Assembly: GCA_964602655.1 (NCBI GenBank)
Contig: CAZRSF010000031.1
Coordinates: 1-64,000 of the forward strand
Direction of reading: 5' to 3'
Length of the DNA: 64,000 bases
Source: Moduliflexus sp964602655
GTDB lineage: Bacteria; Moduliflexota; Moduliflexia; Moduliflexales; Moduliflexaceae
The notes under the pieces are model-generated. The model was given only the letters and a program-made list of their open reading frames with translations. It ran no database searches and was not told where the DNA came from. Shown in pieces: positions 18,497-26,415 of this stretch. Each line of letters begins with the position of its first letter. Position 1 is the first letter of the stretch. Position numbers and translations under genes: made by a program.

Positions 18497-20109
18497 AATT
18501 TATAGGGATTGATTTAGGAACTACGCTAACTGAGATTGGTTGTTTCGACGACAGCGTCGATGAATTCGAGTCTTCCATAAAGACACTGCCAATAAGGCAA
18601 ATGGAGGATTATAACAAGTATATTGATATTACTACATCAATATGTTCTGTGATTTTCTTCATGAATAAAGACGAGTGCTACGTTGGTGAGTTTGCAAAAA
18701 AGATGCTTCCTCTTCATCCTGACAAAGTCGTATTCAATTCAAAACTGCATATCGGTAGCGCAAACACGCTGAATTGTGAAAAAACCGCAAAAGAATGTGC
18801 ACAATTGATTCTGACTGAATGCAAACAAGCGATAATTAGTGAACTTGGGCGTAGTAATTACAAAGATTTACGCCAAATTGTGGTTACCGTTCCTGCATCG
18901 TTTAACACTTTCCAAAGCCAGGAAACACTTTTAGCTGCTAAAAACGTTTTCCTTGATAAGGAAGTTCTGATTTTAGATGAGCCAACAGCTGCTTTATTCT
19001 ATTATGTGTTTCAGCAAAACAGAGCAATCCCAGTGAATTTCACGTCAAAGAACAATAGAATACTAATTTATGATATTGGTGGCGGTACTTGTGACACTTG
19101 CGTTATGGATGTTAGTGAAGACCTTTCTCATCCCCTGAATTTTCTCGTCACAGGTCGATTTAGCGAATTTGGTGGAAACGACTTTGATGATAAGATCGCA
19201 CAAATGATTCTTTCTAAATTTTTAGAAGAAAACAGAATCAACACTAAAATAATACCAGAAAACGAACTAAAGAGGCTATTATTGCGTCTGTGGCCGTATG
19301 CATCCGATATTAAAATCGAATACTCACGGCGTGAAGCGTTACTTGAAGTGTTGAACAAGGAACTACACATCCCCAAATTTTACCATGATACGCCGTTATA
19401 TATGACCATTAATTCAGATATGATAAGCAGTTCGATTGAAGCACTTGTGAATAAGTCAAACCGCCGTTCACGGAAGAATATTTTTTCTGACATGGATTAC
19501 GCACTAAGCGAGCTCCAGAAAAAAGTCAATGACGACAATATTGACATGATATTGCTTACAGGGGGAGCTTCATGCCTTCCCATTATCAAAGAAGCATTCC
19601 AGGAAGAATACCATAAGCCCGTAGTATTGATCAATCGCCCGCAAGATGCTGTGGCCATTGGTGCGGCTATTTTTTCTCATCTTAAATATAGCTCCTCTTC
19701 AAAAACATCACCATTGTCTACTGGCAATGAATCAGAAGCTACTGAATTTAGGACAGGTTTCGGAAGTCAATATCTTCTTGATGTTGATGGTATGATTTTA
19801 GATGCAGTTATTGATTCCCAAATTCAATTGCCGTTCACAACGACCGTTGAGTATAGAACAAACGCTACTAATGGCTTGTTCATTAATGTTTTGTTTGGTT
19901 CTTCTAAATTTGACTGTAAGTTAAAATACATTGCTTCTCACTCAATCAACTTTAGCCAGGAGTATAACAAAGTAATTCCCAAAGGCACACCTGTTTCTCT
20001 ATCTTTTGAGCTTGCTATAGATAGAACTTTGAAAATCTATGTCAAGCCTGATGGTGAGAAGATGGTTCCTTTAAAAGTAGATTACTATTATGGAGGCCCT
20101 GAATTATGA
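18493..20109 (+). CDS. Hsp70-like ATPase of the AT-rich operon
   Basis: 538 residues from ATG 18493, overlapping the upstream stop. It is a full actin/Hsp70 nucleotide-binding domain: phosphate-1 IDLGTT (6-11), VTVPASFN (131-138), LDEPTAALFYY (161-171), phosphate-2 DIGGGTCD (194-201), FGGNDFDDKI (226-235) and adenosine motif LTGGAS (355-360). Residues ~420-538 are strand-rich and stand in for the DnaK substrate-binding beta domain, but the alpha-helical lid is missing, so it is shorter than DnaK (~640). It is clearly not housekeeping DnaK. Its neighbours are a GrpE-like factor, an all-helical protein and a nucleoside phosphorylase, suggesting a specialised chaperone module that recognises an unusual substrate. 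Confidence 0.9.
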   Translation: MKFIGIDLGTTLTEIGCFDDSVDEFESSIKTLPIRQMEDYNKYIDITTSICSVIFFMNKDECYVGEFAKKMLPLHPDKVVFNSKLHIGSANTLNCEKTAKECAQLILTECKQAIISELGRSNYKDLRQIVVTVPASFNTFQSQETLLAAKNVFLDKEVLILDEPTAALFYYVFQQNRAIPVNFTSKNNRILIYDIGGGTCDTCVMDVSEDLSHPLNFLVTGRFSEFGGNDFDDKIAQMILSKFLEENRINTKIIPENELKRLLLRLWPYASDIKIEYSRREALLEVLNKELHIPKFYHDTPLYMTINSDMISSSIEALVNKSNRRSRKNIFSDMDYALSELQKKVNDDNIDMILLTGGASCLPIIKEAFQEEYHKPVVLINRPQDAVAIGAAIFSHLKYSSSSKTSPLSTGNESEATEFRTGFGSQYLLDVDGMILDAVIDSQIQLPFTTTVEYRTNATNGLFINVLFGSSKFDCKLKYIASHSINFSQEYNKVIPKGTPVSLSFELAIDRTLKIYVKPDGEKMVPLKVDYYYGGPEL

Positions 20110-21752
20110 TGATGCAACTTCACGAACTACAACAACAACATAAAGAAAGGCTACAATATAGAGTTGATAATGATAAATATTCTTCTGTAAATGCTTCTGT
20201 AAAGATACGTATTGTACAAGAAGTTTTCACTTGTACATTCAGCGAAGAAGAGTGTATAACATTTGAAAAGATATTTCGTGAGTATCTAAATATAAATGGG
20301 GGGCAGAGCTATGATAAGCTTAAAAACGATTTGATCATAGCATCAAAACGTTACTTCCAGGTTAATCAATATCCTGCAATACAGTGTATGTTATTCTGTT
20401 CGAAATGCGTTCCTTCAAAACGTTTTGACAAGAAATTGGTTGAGACGCTCTCTAATGTTATTGAAAACATGATACAATATGTTGATTTTGAAGATTTCCA
20501 GTCTTCGATTGTTCATATAGTGAGACAATGGGCTAATTGGATACCTCAACTTCAAGTTGCTATTCGCATAAGTTATAGGCTCAATGATACTGAATTTCTC
20601 CGTAGCGTTTTTAACAACATGTTTTCTGATGATGAACTTTATTGGGAAGTGTTTTTCATGCTCATAAGAAGTGGCAAGTCTGAGTTTATTCCAATCATTA
20701 TTGACGAAATTATCTCAGCTTCTACGGAAACTGATAAGAACAAGCAGATAAAGAATATTTTTAAAAACCACTTTGCAGATTACTATAATATAGACGAGGC
20801 TACAGGCTACTATAATTTACGATATAGAAGAGATAGATTCTTAGGAACTGGGCAACGACGTGTTGAGGAAGTTCTCAATATGAATACTACGCAAAATGAA
20901 TTGTCGCAAAAAGCGAAGAGCCTACCTCCAAACCAACAGCTATCACTGTTCAAAGAACAATTTGACAGACTAAAAAAATCTACACCGAATTATAACGATT
21001 ACATGAGTGTCTTTTCTGCGGCATTGACAGTTTCTGAGCGAGTCAAGGCCGAGATTTCATCAATGATGTTCGATTTGTTGATTGACAAAAGCCGCAACAA
21101 GGGTACACCTCTATCTATTCTTAAGGAGATGATATACCGACTTGCTACCAATCGGTATAGTGATGCCCAAGATTTTATTACAAAACAGTTTGGAAATAAT
21201 AAAGACTTCATCGGTGCCGTGGCATGTTATGATCTATATGTTTCTCGAATTACTTCTGAAAAATTTGCCAGCAACTTTTTACTAGAGCAAAATGATAAAG
21301 TCGTTAAAGGCTATGTTGACGCTTTCAAGATTCTTTACCATGACAATAAAACATCAAAGGAAATCTGCAAATATTTAGTGACCTATTTGAACGCTATATT
21401 AGACAATCGCTCTGACAACACCAAATTTCAAACCAACATTTCTACCGCAATATTCAATCTTAAAAAAGCAATATGGGTTAACAATCTGCTTTTTGACAGG
21501 GAATTTAAACGTGTCTTTGAAACTTTATTCGGCTTTAACGGCACCTTGGTTGAACCCTTAGTCGAGAGTGACTGTCTAATCGCGATATTAGAGATCATCA
21601 ATAGAGTATTTAAAACACATAACATCTTTGAGCCACTTTTGTTCTCCTTGTACAACGGAGAAAACGTTGCAGCCGTATTGCGCACACATGCAGGTGGAAT
21701 TTTGTCCGAGCACGGAAGAAAAGCCATTCCAGTAAAGAAGGAGGGGGAGTAG
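20106..21752 (+). CDS. Large all-helical protein of unknown function (repeat-like)
   Basis: 548 residues starting in a four-base overlap with the Hsp70-like stop. The sequence is nearly all helix, with recurring 35-45-residue helix pairs (for example DFEDFQSSIVHIVRQWANW, DELYWEVFFMLIRSGKSEF, NDKVVKGYVDAFKILY) that suggest a HEAT/ARM-like solenoid. It has no catalytic motif, signal peptide or membrane helix. In context it is a likely scaffold or adaptor linking the Hsp70-like sensor with the downstream nucleoside phosphorylase-like protein. I recognise no named family. AT-rich codon use matches the rest of the operon. Confidence 0.75.
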   Translation: MMMQLHELQQQHKERLQYRVDNDKYSSVNASVKIRIVQEVFTCTFSEEECITFEKIFREYLNINGGQSYDKLKNDLIIASKRYFQVNQYPAIQCMLFCSKCVPSKRFDKKLVETLSNVIENMIQYVDFEDFQSSIVHIVRQWANWIPQLQVAIRISYRLNDTEFLRSVFNNMFSDDELYWEVFFMLIRSGKSEFIPIIIDEIISASTETDKNKQIKNIFKNHFADYYNIDEATGYYNLRYRRDRFLGTGQRRVEEVLNMNTTQNELSQKAKSLPPNQQLSLFKEQFDRLKKSTPNYNDYMSVFSAALTVSERVKAEISSMMFDLLIDKSRNKGTPLSILKEMIYRLATNRYSDAQDFITKQFGNNKDFIGAVACYDLYVSRITSEKFASNFLLEQNDKVVKGYVDAFKILYHDNKTSKEICKYLVTYLNAILDNRSDNTKFQTNISTAIFNLKKAIWVNNLLFDREFKRVFETLFGFNGTLVEPLVESDCLIAILEIINRVFKTHNIFEPLLFSLYNGENVAAVLRTHAGGILSEHGRKAIPVKKEGE

Positions 21753-21753
21753 T

Positions 21754-22854
21754 ATGATAGATTTTGATATGGATTCATTAATTGCGTCAATGCGAATCAG
21801 CACGAATAAACAGGGGCTTATTTGGGAGCTTGAACGGCTTAGAAATTCTTTACGCCGAAATGTGGTTCCGGATATAAGAAACCAATCTATGGAGTTGGTA
21901 TCTCAAGCAATTGATTTGCTCAACTCAGAGAAAATGCTATTTTTGCTCCAAAATGACATTATTGCCGTTCTCGAAGACCTTAAAGGATTGATAGATGAAA
22001 GCAATAAACTTGATCCTATTTTGTCTCTCTGCGATGTTGTGATTATTGCTGTCACAGATGTGGAATACAACGCTTTCACCAAAATCGAAAATTGTAATTG
22101 GGTACCGTGTCAATTTAATGATCCTACAGTTATGGTTCATTTATCAGGTTCGAAACCAATACAAACTGTCATAAATGGCATAAAGATTGTTTTGATTAAA
22201 CAATTGCAAATGGGAATGGTTGAAGCTGCTGTTATTGCGGAGAAAGCTATAACCTACCTAAGACCAAAAGTTATTTTTAGCAGCGGAATAGCCGCTTCAA
22301 TAAAACCCAATGATGTAAGAATGAATGACGTTGTTGTCGTAAATGAATGTTGGGATTATGGGAATGGTAAACTTGAAGGTTCCTCAATTGATACAGATCA
22401 TTTTTTTCACACTGCAAGTCATGCACTTTCTTCGGGAATAATTAGAATAGTAATTGACAAGGAACAGGAAATCAATCGAAAACTTATTGACTGGAGAAAA
22501 GAGTTCTCTCGTTCTGATTTTTCCCGCGAGAATATAAAAGTGCATATTGGAAAAATGGTATCTGGTGCTGCTGTAATCAAAAACGAAACCGTAAAAGACA
22601 TAATTCGCAAAGAATCACGAGATGTAATAGCTCTTGATATGGAAACTTACGGCTTTTATTATGTGCTACAGCGGCGAAATAATAACAATAGAATACCAAT
22701 TGATTATATCACCATAAAATCAATTGTTGATTATGCTGATTCTCAAAAGAACGATGCGAATCATGAGTTAGCTTCATATTTGAGTGCTCAGACCACGCTG
22801 TTTGTGATTGATTGCTACGATTTCAAAGAGGATGGAGTTGGGTGTAGACCTTGA
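21754..22854 (+). CDS. Nucleoside phosphorylase-like protein (PNP_UDP_1/MTAN fold), putative effector
   Basis: 366 residues, ATG one base after the upstream stop. Residues 1-~90 are a helical N-terminal extension; ~92-355 show the nucleoside phosphorylase/MTA-SAH nucleosidase fold: DVVIIAVTDVEYNAF (94-108), FSSGIAASIKPNDVRMNDVVVV (175-196), VSGAAVIKN, an ALDMET motif (E297) where MTAN has VEMEG, and SIVDYAD (323-329) where the catalytic Asp lies (D326 here). The key acidic residues are kept, so it may be an active glycosidase or phosphorylase. The family includes metabolic enzymes and also effectors in predicted bacterial conflict systems. Its place as last gene of a chaperone operon favours an effector role (inference). 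Confidence 0.85.
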   Translation: MIDFDMDSLIASMRISTNKQGLIWELERLRNSLRRNVVPDIRNQSMELVSQAIDLLNSEKMLFLLQNDIIAVLEDLKGLIDESNKLDPILSLCDVVIIAVTDVEYNAFTKIENCNWVPCQFNDPTVMVHLSGSKPIQTVINGIKIVLIKQLQMGMVEAAVIAEKAITYLRPKVIFSSGIAASIKPNDVRMNDVVVVNECWDYGNGKLEGSSIDTDHFFHTASHALSSGIIRIVIDKEQEINRKLIDWRKEFSRSDFSRENIKVHIGKMVSGAAVIKNETVKDIIRKESRDVIALDMETYGFYYVLQRRNNNNRIPIDYITIKSIVDYADSQKNDANHELASYLSAQTTLFVIDCYDFKEDGVGCRP

Positions 22855-22918
22855 AAGCTGAACCGTTGGCTTAACAGAAGAAAAGAAAAAACTGTAAGGT
22901 GAAGCGTTTTGTCCAATT

Positions 22919-22981
22919 GGCTAACCAGTCGCTCAACCGGACGTGGGCTATCGCCCACGTCCGGTTAGCTCGTTGTTAGGG
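22919..22981 (+). other. attC-like integron recombination site
   Basis: A 63-bp imperfect palindrome lies 64 bases after the phosphorylase gene. It reads R'' GGCTAAC, 5-base spacer, L'' GCTCAACC, stem-loop, L' GGTTAGC, 5-base spacer, R' GTTAGGG. L'' is the complement of L' plus one extra base (GCT-C-AACC against GCTAACC), the asymmetry that marks true attC sites, and the layout can be superimposed on the aadA1-type attC. The last base of R' deviates from the GTTRRRY consensus. No integrase gene is in the window. Confidence 0.7.
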
Positions 22982-23000
22982 AACATATAAATGGCATTGA

Positions 23001-23097
23001 TATATAGTGATCCTACGTGAGTTGTGTCAACCCTGCCAGGGTTTGAAACCCTGGCAGGGTTCTGCCGGTGACACGAATCATGTAGGATGCCTATATA
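23001..23097. repeat. MITE-like long hairpin with nested palindrome
   Basis: Outer imperfect inverted repeats of about 30 bp begin TATATAGTGATCCTAC and end GTAGGATGCCTATATA. They enclose a 16-bp-arm perfect palindrome (23029-23044 and 23046-23061) of the AACCCTGCCAGGGTTT family also seen at 33216-33248. The element lies in the 346-base gene-free stretch between the attC-like site and the SLATT gene. Confidence 0.7.
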
Positions 23098-23122
23098 AAC
23101 AAATAAATGATTGTATAAACAA

Positions 23123-23160
23123 GAGGCAAATACCTCTTGACAAAACGAGGTATTTGCCTC
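23123..23160. repeat. 14-bp inverted repeat upstream of SLATT gene
   Basis: Perfect arms GAGGCAAATACCTC (23123-23136) and GAGGTATTTGCCTC (23147-23160) separated by 10 bases that contain TTGACA (23137-23142). It could be an operator or a hairpin controlling the gene that starts at 23201. Confidence 0.6.
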
Positions 23161-23200
23161 ACCATTGCGTCTAATACAAACCAAAAGGAGGTTATGCTCA

Positions 23201-23674
23201 ATGGAAGAACAAAAACAAGAACATCTTAATGCCGTAGAATATTGTAATAACACTATTGTCCATTTCAGGCATAAAGCCGATCGCAACAAAGATGAATCGC
23301 TTTACTGTTTTTTGCTCGTCATTGTTTCTACGCTTCTTGTTCCAGTCTTTATCACACTTGGACAGGGGTTGTGGTTAGGAAAAGCGATCCCCTCAATCCT
23401 CTCGCTGATTGCCGCGGGCGCAACCTCGTGGCTACAACTCAGAAAACCACAGCAACTTTGGGCACTCTATCGTACCACAGAAAAGCAGCTTGAGGATCAT
23501 CTGACAAAATATCAGTTTAAATTAGGAGAATATGCGGAAACTAAATATCCTGACAAAGTTTTGGCTGAGCAGGTCGCTGCAATTAAACTGAATACGCATC
23601 AACAATGGGTTGGTTTCGTGCCCAAACCTGAAAATTTGAGAGGTCTTCAACAAAAGGTCGGGGAGGAAAAATAG
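23201..23674 (+). CDS. SLATT/DUF4231-family two-helix membrane protein
   Basis: 157 residues from ATG 23201 with AAAAGGAGG at 23183-23191. Two transmembrane helices (~34-53, CFLLVIVSTLLVPVFITLG; ~61-80, SILSLIAAGATSWLQL) are flanked by cytosolic helices, and the stretch WALYRTTEKQLEDHLTKYQFKLGEY fits the DUF4231/SLATT pattern. SLATT proteins are predicted membrane-perturbing effectors of nucleotide-signal or SLOG-linked conflict systems. Here it stands between an attC-like site and the remains of a nucleoside phosphorylase gene. No nucleotide cyclase or SLOG partner is intact next to it. Confidence 0.72.
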   Translation: MEEQKQEHLNAVEYCNNTIVHFRHKADRNKDESLYCFLLVIVSTLLVPVFITLGQGLWLGKAIPSILSLIAAGATSWLQLRKPQQLWALYRTTEKQLEDHLTKYQFKLGEYAETKYPDKVLAEQVAAIKLNTHQQWVGFVPKPENLRGLQQKVGEEK

Positions 23675-23680
23675 GGATAT

Positions 23681-23730
23681 GGCTTTACACCCTGAGAGTT
23701 TCCGATGTTACAAACCCTCAGGTGTAAGCC
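23681..23730. terminator. Imperfect hairpin after SLATT gene
   Basis: GGCTTTACACCCTGAGAG (23681-23698) pairs with CCCTCAGGTGTAAGCC (23715-23730) with small bulges. It begins 7 bases after the SLATT stop and is followed by an A/T-rich stretch, so it could end that transcript. Confidence 0.5.
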
Positions 23731-23745
23731 AAGCTATAAAAAATT

Positions 23746-23916
23746 ATGGTGGATAATAAAGATAGCAGATATTGTAATTATTACGGCATTGCAAGAAGAA
23801 TAAAGAAGAAGCCCTATTGCAGTTTTTAACGGCATTGCAAGAAGAATAAAGAAGAAGCCCTATTGCAGTTTTTAGAGGAGCCGCAGCGAACTGATCAGGA
23901 AGAAAGGAACAAGTAA
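23746..23916 (+). pseudogene. Remnant of a nucleoside phosphorylase-like gene start
   Basis: The frame at 23759-23803 reads KIADIVIITALQEE then stop. IADIVIITALQEE is the typical first strand of nucleoside phosphorylase domains found in conflict-associated proteins (compare DVVIIAVTDVEYNAF in the intact protein at 21754-22854). The nearest ATG (23746) is out of frame, and the segment runs into a 46-bp tandem duplication and a second short frame (EEALLQFLEEPQ...) that ends at 23916. I read this as a decayed gene with frameshift and repeat slippage. Confidence 0.5.
23783..23874. repeat. 46-bp direct tandem duplication
   Basis: Two identical adjacent 46-bp copies, 23783-23828 and 23829-23874, beginning ACGGCATTGCAAG. 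The unit is not a multiple of three, so the duplication breaks any reading frame crossing it. Confidence 0.9.
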
Positions 23917-24058
23917 GAAAGCAAGAACGTCTTGCTAACTATGGTTTGCAGGTGATGCGGGAATGCGGGCGGAAAAATCAGGGTATCCCACCGGCTTCGT
24001 TGCGCCCGCCTTTCCCGCGCCCCTGAAGCCGGTCGTTATCACGCATGTTTAATCTCTC

Positions 24059-25786
24059 ATGGATACCTTTATTCTCAACGCCATCACGCAAGAACTCGCG
24101 GCGCGGATATGCCCGTCGAAAATCAATAATATCCTGCAACCGGACGAATTCACGCTGATTTTCGTCCTCTGGACGCAAGGCCATGAACAGCGGCTTGCGA
24201 TTTCGGTAGATTCCCGCTATCAATATTGCTTTCTCACCGAGCAAAAGCCGGAAAATCAGCTATTAGCCTTTGCGAAGTTTCTGCACCACCATATCAAAGG
24301 CGGCGAAATTCTGGGAATTTCGAAGCCACCGCTCGAACGGATCGTGACGTTCGACATTGCCCGGCGCGACATTGACGGCCAACCGCTCAGATTTCAGTTG
24401 ATTCTCGAAATCATGGGACGCTACAGCAATTTGATTCTCGTGCAGCAGGAAAACGATAAAATTCTCGACAGCGCCCGCCATGTCACGGCGGAACAAAGCT
24501 CGTATCGCCGGATTGCGCCGGGCGCGACGTACGCGCCGCCGCCAGCGCAAGACAAGATCGCGCTGACCGATATGTCTCGCGAGCAATTCGAACGCATTCT
24601 AAGCAAACATGCAGCCTTGCCGACTACGCCGCTCTGGAAAATGCTGATAGAGCAGATTCAGGGCATCAGCCCGTTGATTGCGAAAGAGATTGCCGGGCAG
24701 GATACCGACGACGCGGCGCGTTGGGCGCGAGTCTGTCGGATTGCCGAGACTGTCAGAAATGGATCGTATCAACCGACGCTCGTGGCTGCGATAAAAGACG
24801 ACGGCGAAGAAACTCCGGTTATCCTCTCCGCGCTGTTGTTAGAGCAATTTTCACGCGAACCGAACAGGATCATCCGCGCGTTCGATTCCATGAGCGCGGC
24901 GGCAGAAGCGTATTATCAGCAGACCTCCGGACGGCAGCAATACGACTCCCTGAAAACATCGCTGTTAAGCGTGTTATCGCACCGCGCTGCGAAAATTCAG
25001 AAAAAACGCGAGCATCTTGCCGCCAATCAGCGGGAAATCGAAAACGCTGACGACTACCGCATCAAAGGCGAAATGCTCACTGCCAACATGCATCGTGTGC
25101 GGAAAGGGCTGACGACAGTTAAACTGCCGAATTATTACGCGGACGATCAGGCGGACATCGAAATCGCGCTCGACCCGAAACACAGCCCGGCGCAAAACGC
25201 GCAGCGCTATTTCAAGCAGTACAACAAGCTCAAACAGGGCAAAGAGGTGACGGCGCAACGCTTGTTAGAAGCCGAACAGATGTTGGCGTATTTGGAAGAA
25301 CTCGCATTTTTCGTGGAAAGCGCGGAAAATATGGAGGCATTGCGAGAATTGCGCGAGGATATTCAGGAAACTAAAGCCGATCCCGAAAACCCTCGTCAGC
25401 AAAAGAAAAAGAAAGAAGAACCGCCGCAGCCGTTTCACCGTTTCGTTTCTTCGGATGGTTTTCAGATTTATGTCGGCAAAAACAGCCGTGAAAACGATCT
25501 GCTGACCTTGCGGACGGCGCAACCCGACGATGTCTGGCTACACGCCTATAATGCGCCCGGCTCGCACGCGCTGATTCTCAACCGCGAACGGAAGGTCGTG
25601 CCGGAACGCACGATTGGCGAAGCCGCCGCTTTAGCCGCCTATTACAGCAAACTCCGCCGCGCCGGAAAAGCTGACGTGATGTTCACGCTTCGCAAATATG
25701 TCCGCAAGCCGAAAGGGACGCCGCCGGGTCTGGTCACGGTCTCCGAATTCGACACGATCCGCGTCGCGCCGCGAGCGACGATTTGA
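24059..25786 (+). CDS. rqcH: NFACT-family ribosome quality control protein RqcH
   Basis: A 575-residue protein with the NFACT-N domain (MDTFILNAITQELAARI, KINNILQPD, LEIMGRYSNLILV), a long central coiled-coil region (~290-450) and the NFACT-R domain (FHRFVSSDGFQIYVGKNSRENDLL, PDDVWLHAYNAPGSH) near the C terminus. Bacterial RqcH (also called FbpA) binds 50S subunits with stalled nascent chains and recruits tRNA-Ala to add alanine tails. It stands alone, about 140 bases after the decayed phosphorylase remnant; the sequence from 23917 to 24058 holds a GC-rich imperfect hairpin (CCGGCTTC...GAAGCCGG). Confidence 0.93.
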   Translation: MDTFILNAITQELAARICPSKINNILQPDEFTLIFVLWTQGHEQRLAISVDSRYQYCFLTEQKPENQLLAFAKFLHHHIKGGEILGISKPPLERIVTFDIARRDIDGQPLRFQLILEIMGRYSNLILVQQENDKILDSARHVTAEQSSYRRIAPGATYAPPPAQDKIALTDMSREQFERILSKHAALPTTPLWKMLIEQIQGISPLIAKEIAGQDTDDAARWARVCRIAETVRNGSYQPTLVAAIKDDGEETPVILSALLLEQFSREPNRIIRAFDSMSAAAEAYYQQTSGRQQYDSLKTSLLSVLSHRAAKIQKKREHLAANQREIENADDYRIKGEMLTANMHRVRKGLTTVKLPNYYADDQADIEIALDPKHSPAQNAQRYFKQYNKLKQGKEVTAQRLLEAEQMLAYLEELAFFVESAENMEALRELREDIQETKADPENPRQQKKKKEEPPQPFHRFVSSDGFQIYVGKNSRENDLLTLRTAQPDDVWLHAYNAPGSHALILNRERKVVPERTIGEAAALAAYYSKLRRAGKADVMFTLRKYVRKPKGTPPGLVTVSEFDTIRVAPRATI

Positions 25787-25845
25787 TTGATGCGTCAATC
25801 CGGCGACTCAGCGATGTTGGTTTTCAGATCGCCGTCGAGCCATGA

Positions 25846-26106
25846 TCATTTATAAATGTCGCCGCGATACCCAATCTCAATGACTAAAATCAGCAATTGG
25901 CTATCGTAGCGGCGATATAAAACACGAATTTTCCCGACGCGCAGGCGAAAAATATCGTCAACGCCCTGCATTTTTTTCGTATCCAAATGCGAAGCGTCTG
26001 GATTTTCAGCCAACACCAATAGTTTTTTGGCGACAGATGTTTTGATGCGCATCGGCTGGGAACGGAGGAATTTTTCGGCGTGTTTCGATAATTCAACGCG
26101 ATACAT
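25846..26106 (-). CDS. RelE/ParE-family mRNA interferase toxin
   Basis: An 86-residue compact basic protein with the classical RelE pattern: YRVELSKHAEKFLRS, VAKKLLVLAENPDASHLDTKKMQG and FRLRVGKIRVLYRR followed by LLILVIEIGYRGDIYK. ATG 26106 is preferred over TTG 26109. The start lies inside the end of the antitoxin gene (14-base overlap), showing a coupled type II module. Expected activity is ribosome-dependent mRNA cleavage. Confidence 0.88.
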   Translation of the reverse strand: MYRVELSKHAEKFLRSQPMRIKTSVAKKLLVLAENPDASHLDTKKMQGVDDIFRLRVGKIRVLYRRYDSQLLILVIEIGYRGDIYK

Positions 26107-26341
26107 CAATCCCTTCTTTTCGAATGAATTCGTCCAAACTCACGGTTGCGCCATATTGAAGTTCTTGCTCCGCGACACGCAAGCGCCCCCATTCTTCTGG
26201 CGTTAGTTCGTCAACATCATCCTCTTCGAAAATTTCAATCGGTTCTAAAGAACGGCAGATTGAGAGCAAACGTTCGAATTCGCTCTGAGAAAGCGTCACT
26301 CTACGACGTTCCGGCGATGTCTGCACATGCAGCGTCAACAT
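26093..26341 (-). CDS. Antitoxin of RelE module
   Basis: An 82-residue acidic protein with an excellent ribosome site (GGAGG 7 bases before the ATG). It begins with strands (LTLHVQTSPERRRVTLSQSEFERLL) and continues with a Glu/Asp-rich helical tail (IEIFEEDDVDELTPEEW) that probably binds the basic toxin. The order is antitoxin then toxin with a short overlap. I cannot name the DNA-binding family. Confidence 0.75.
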   Translation of the reverse strand: MLTLHVQTSPERRRVTLSQSEFERLLSICRSLEPIEIFEEDDVDELTPEEWGRLRVAEQELQYGATVSLDEFIRKEGIDVSR

Positions 26342-26415
26342 GCATTATCCTCCAATCAGATGTTTTGGGGTCTGCGATTGTTTTTCTTCTTGCTCTGCGG
26401 CTTGTGTAACAATTA

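Noticed and set aside
23029..23061. CRISPR repeat
   Set aside because: The palindromes are scattered singly between genes with no regular spacing or spacer series, and no cas genes are in the window.
23702..23758. Second attC after the SLATT gene
   Set aside because: The hairpin at 23681-23730 lacks GTTRRRY/RYYYAAC core sites and L''/L' asymmetry.
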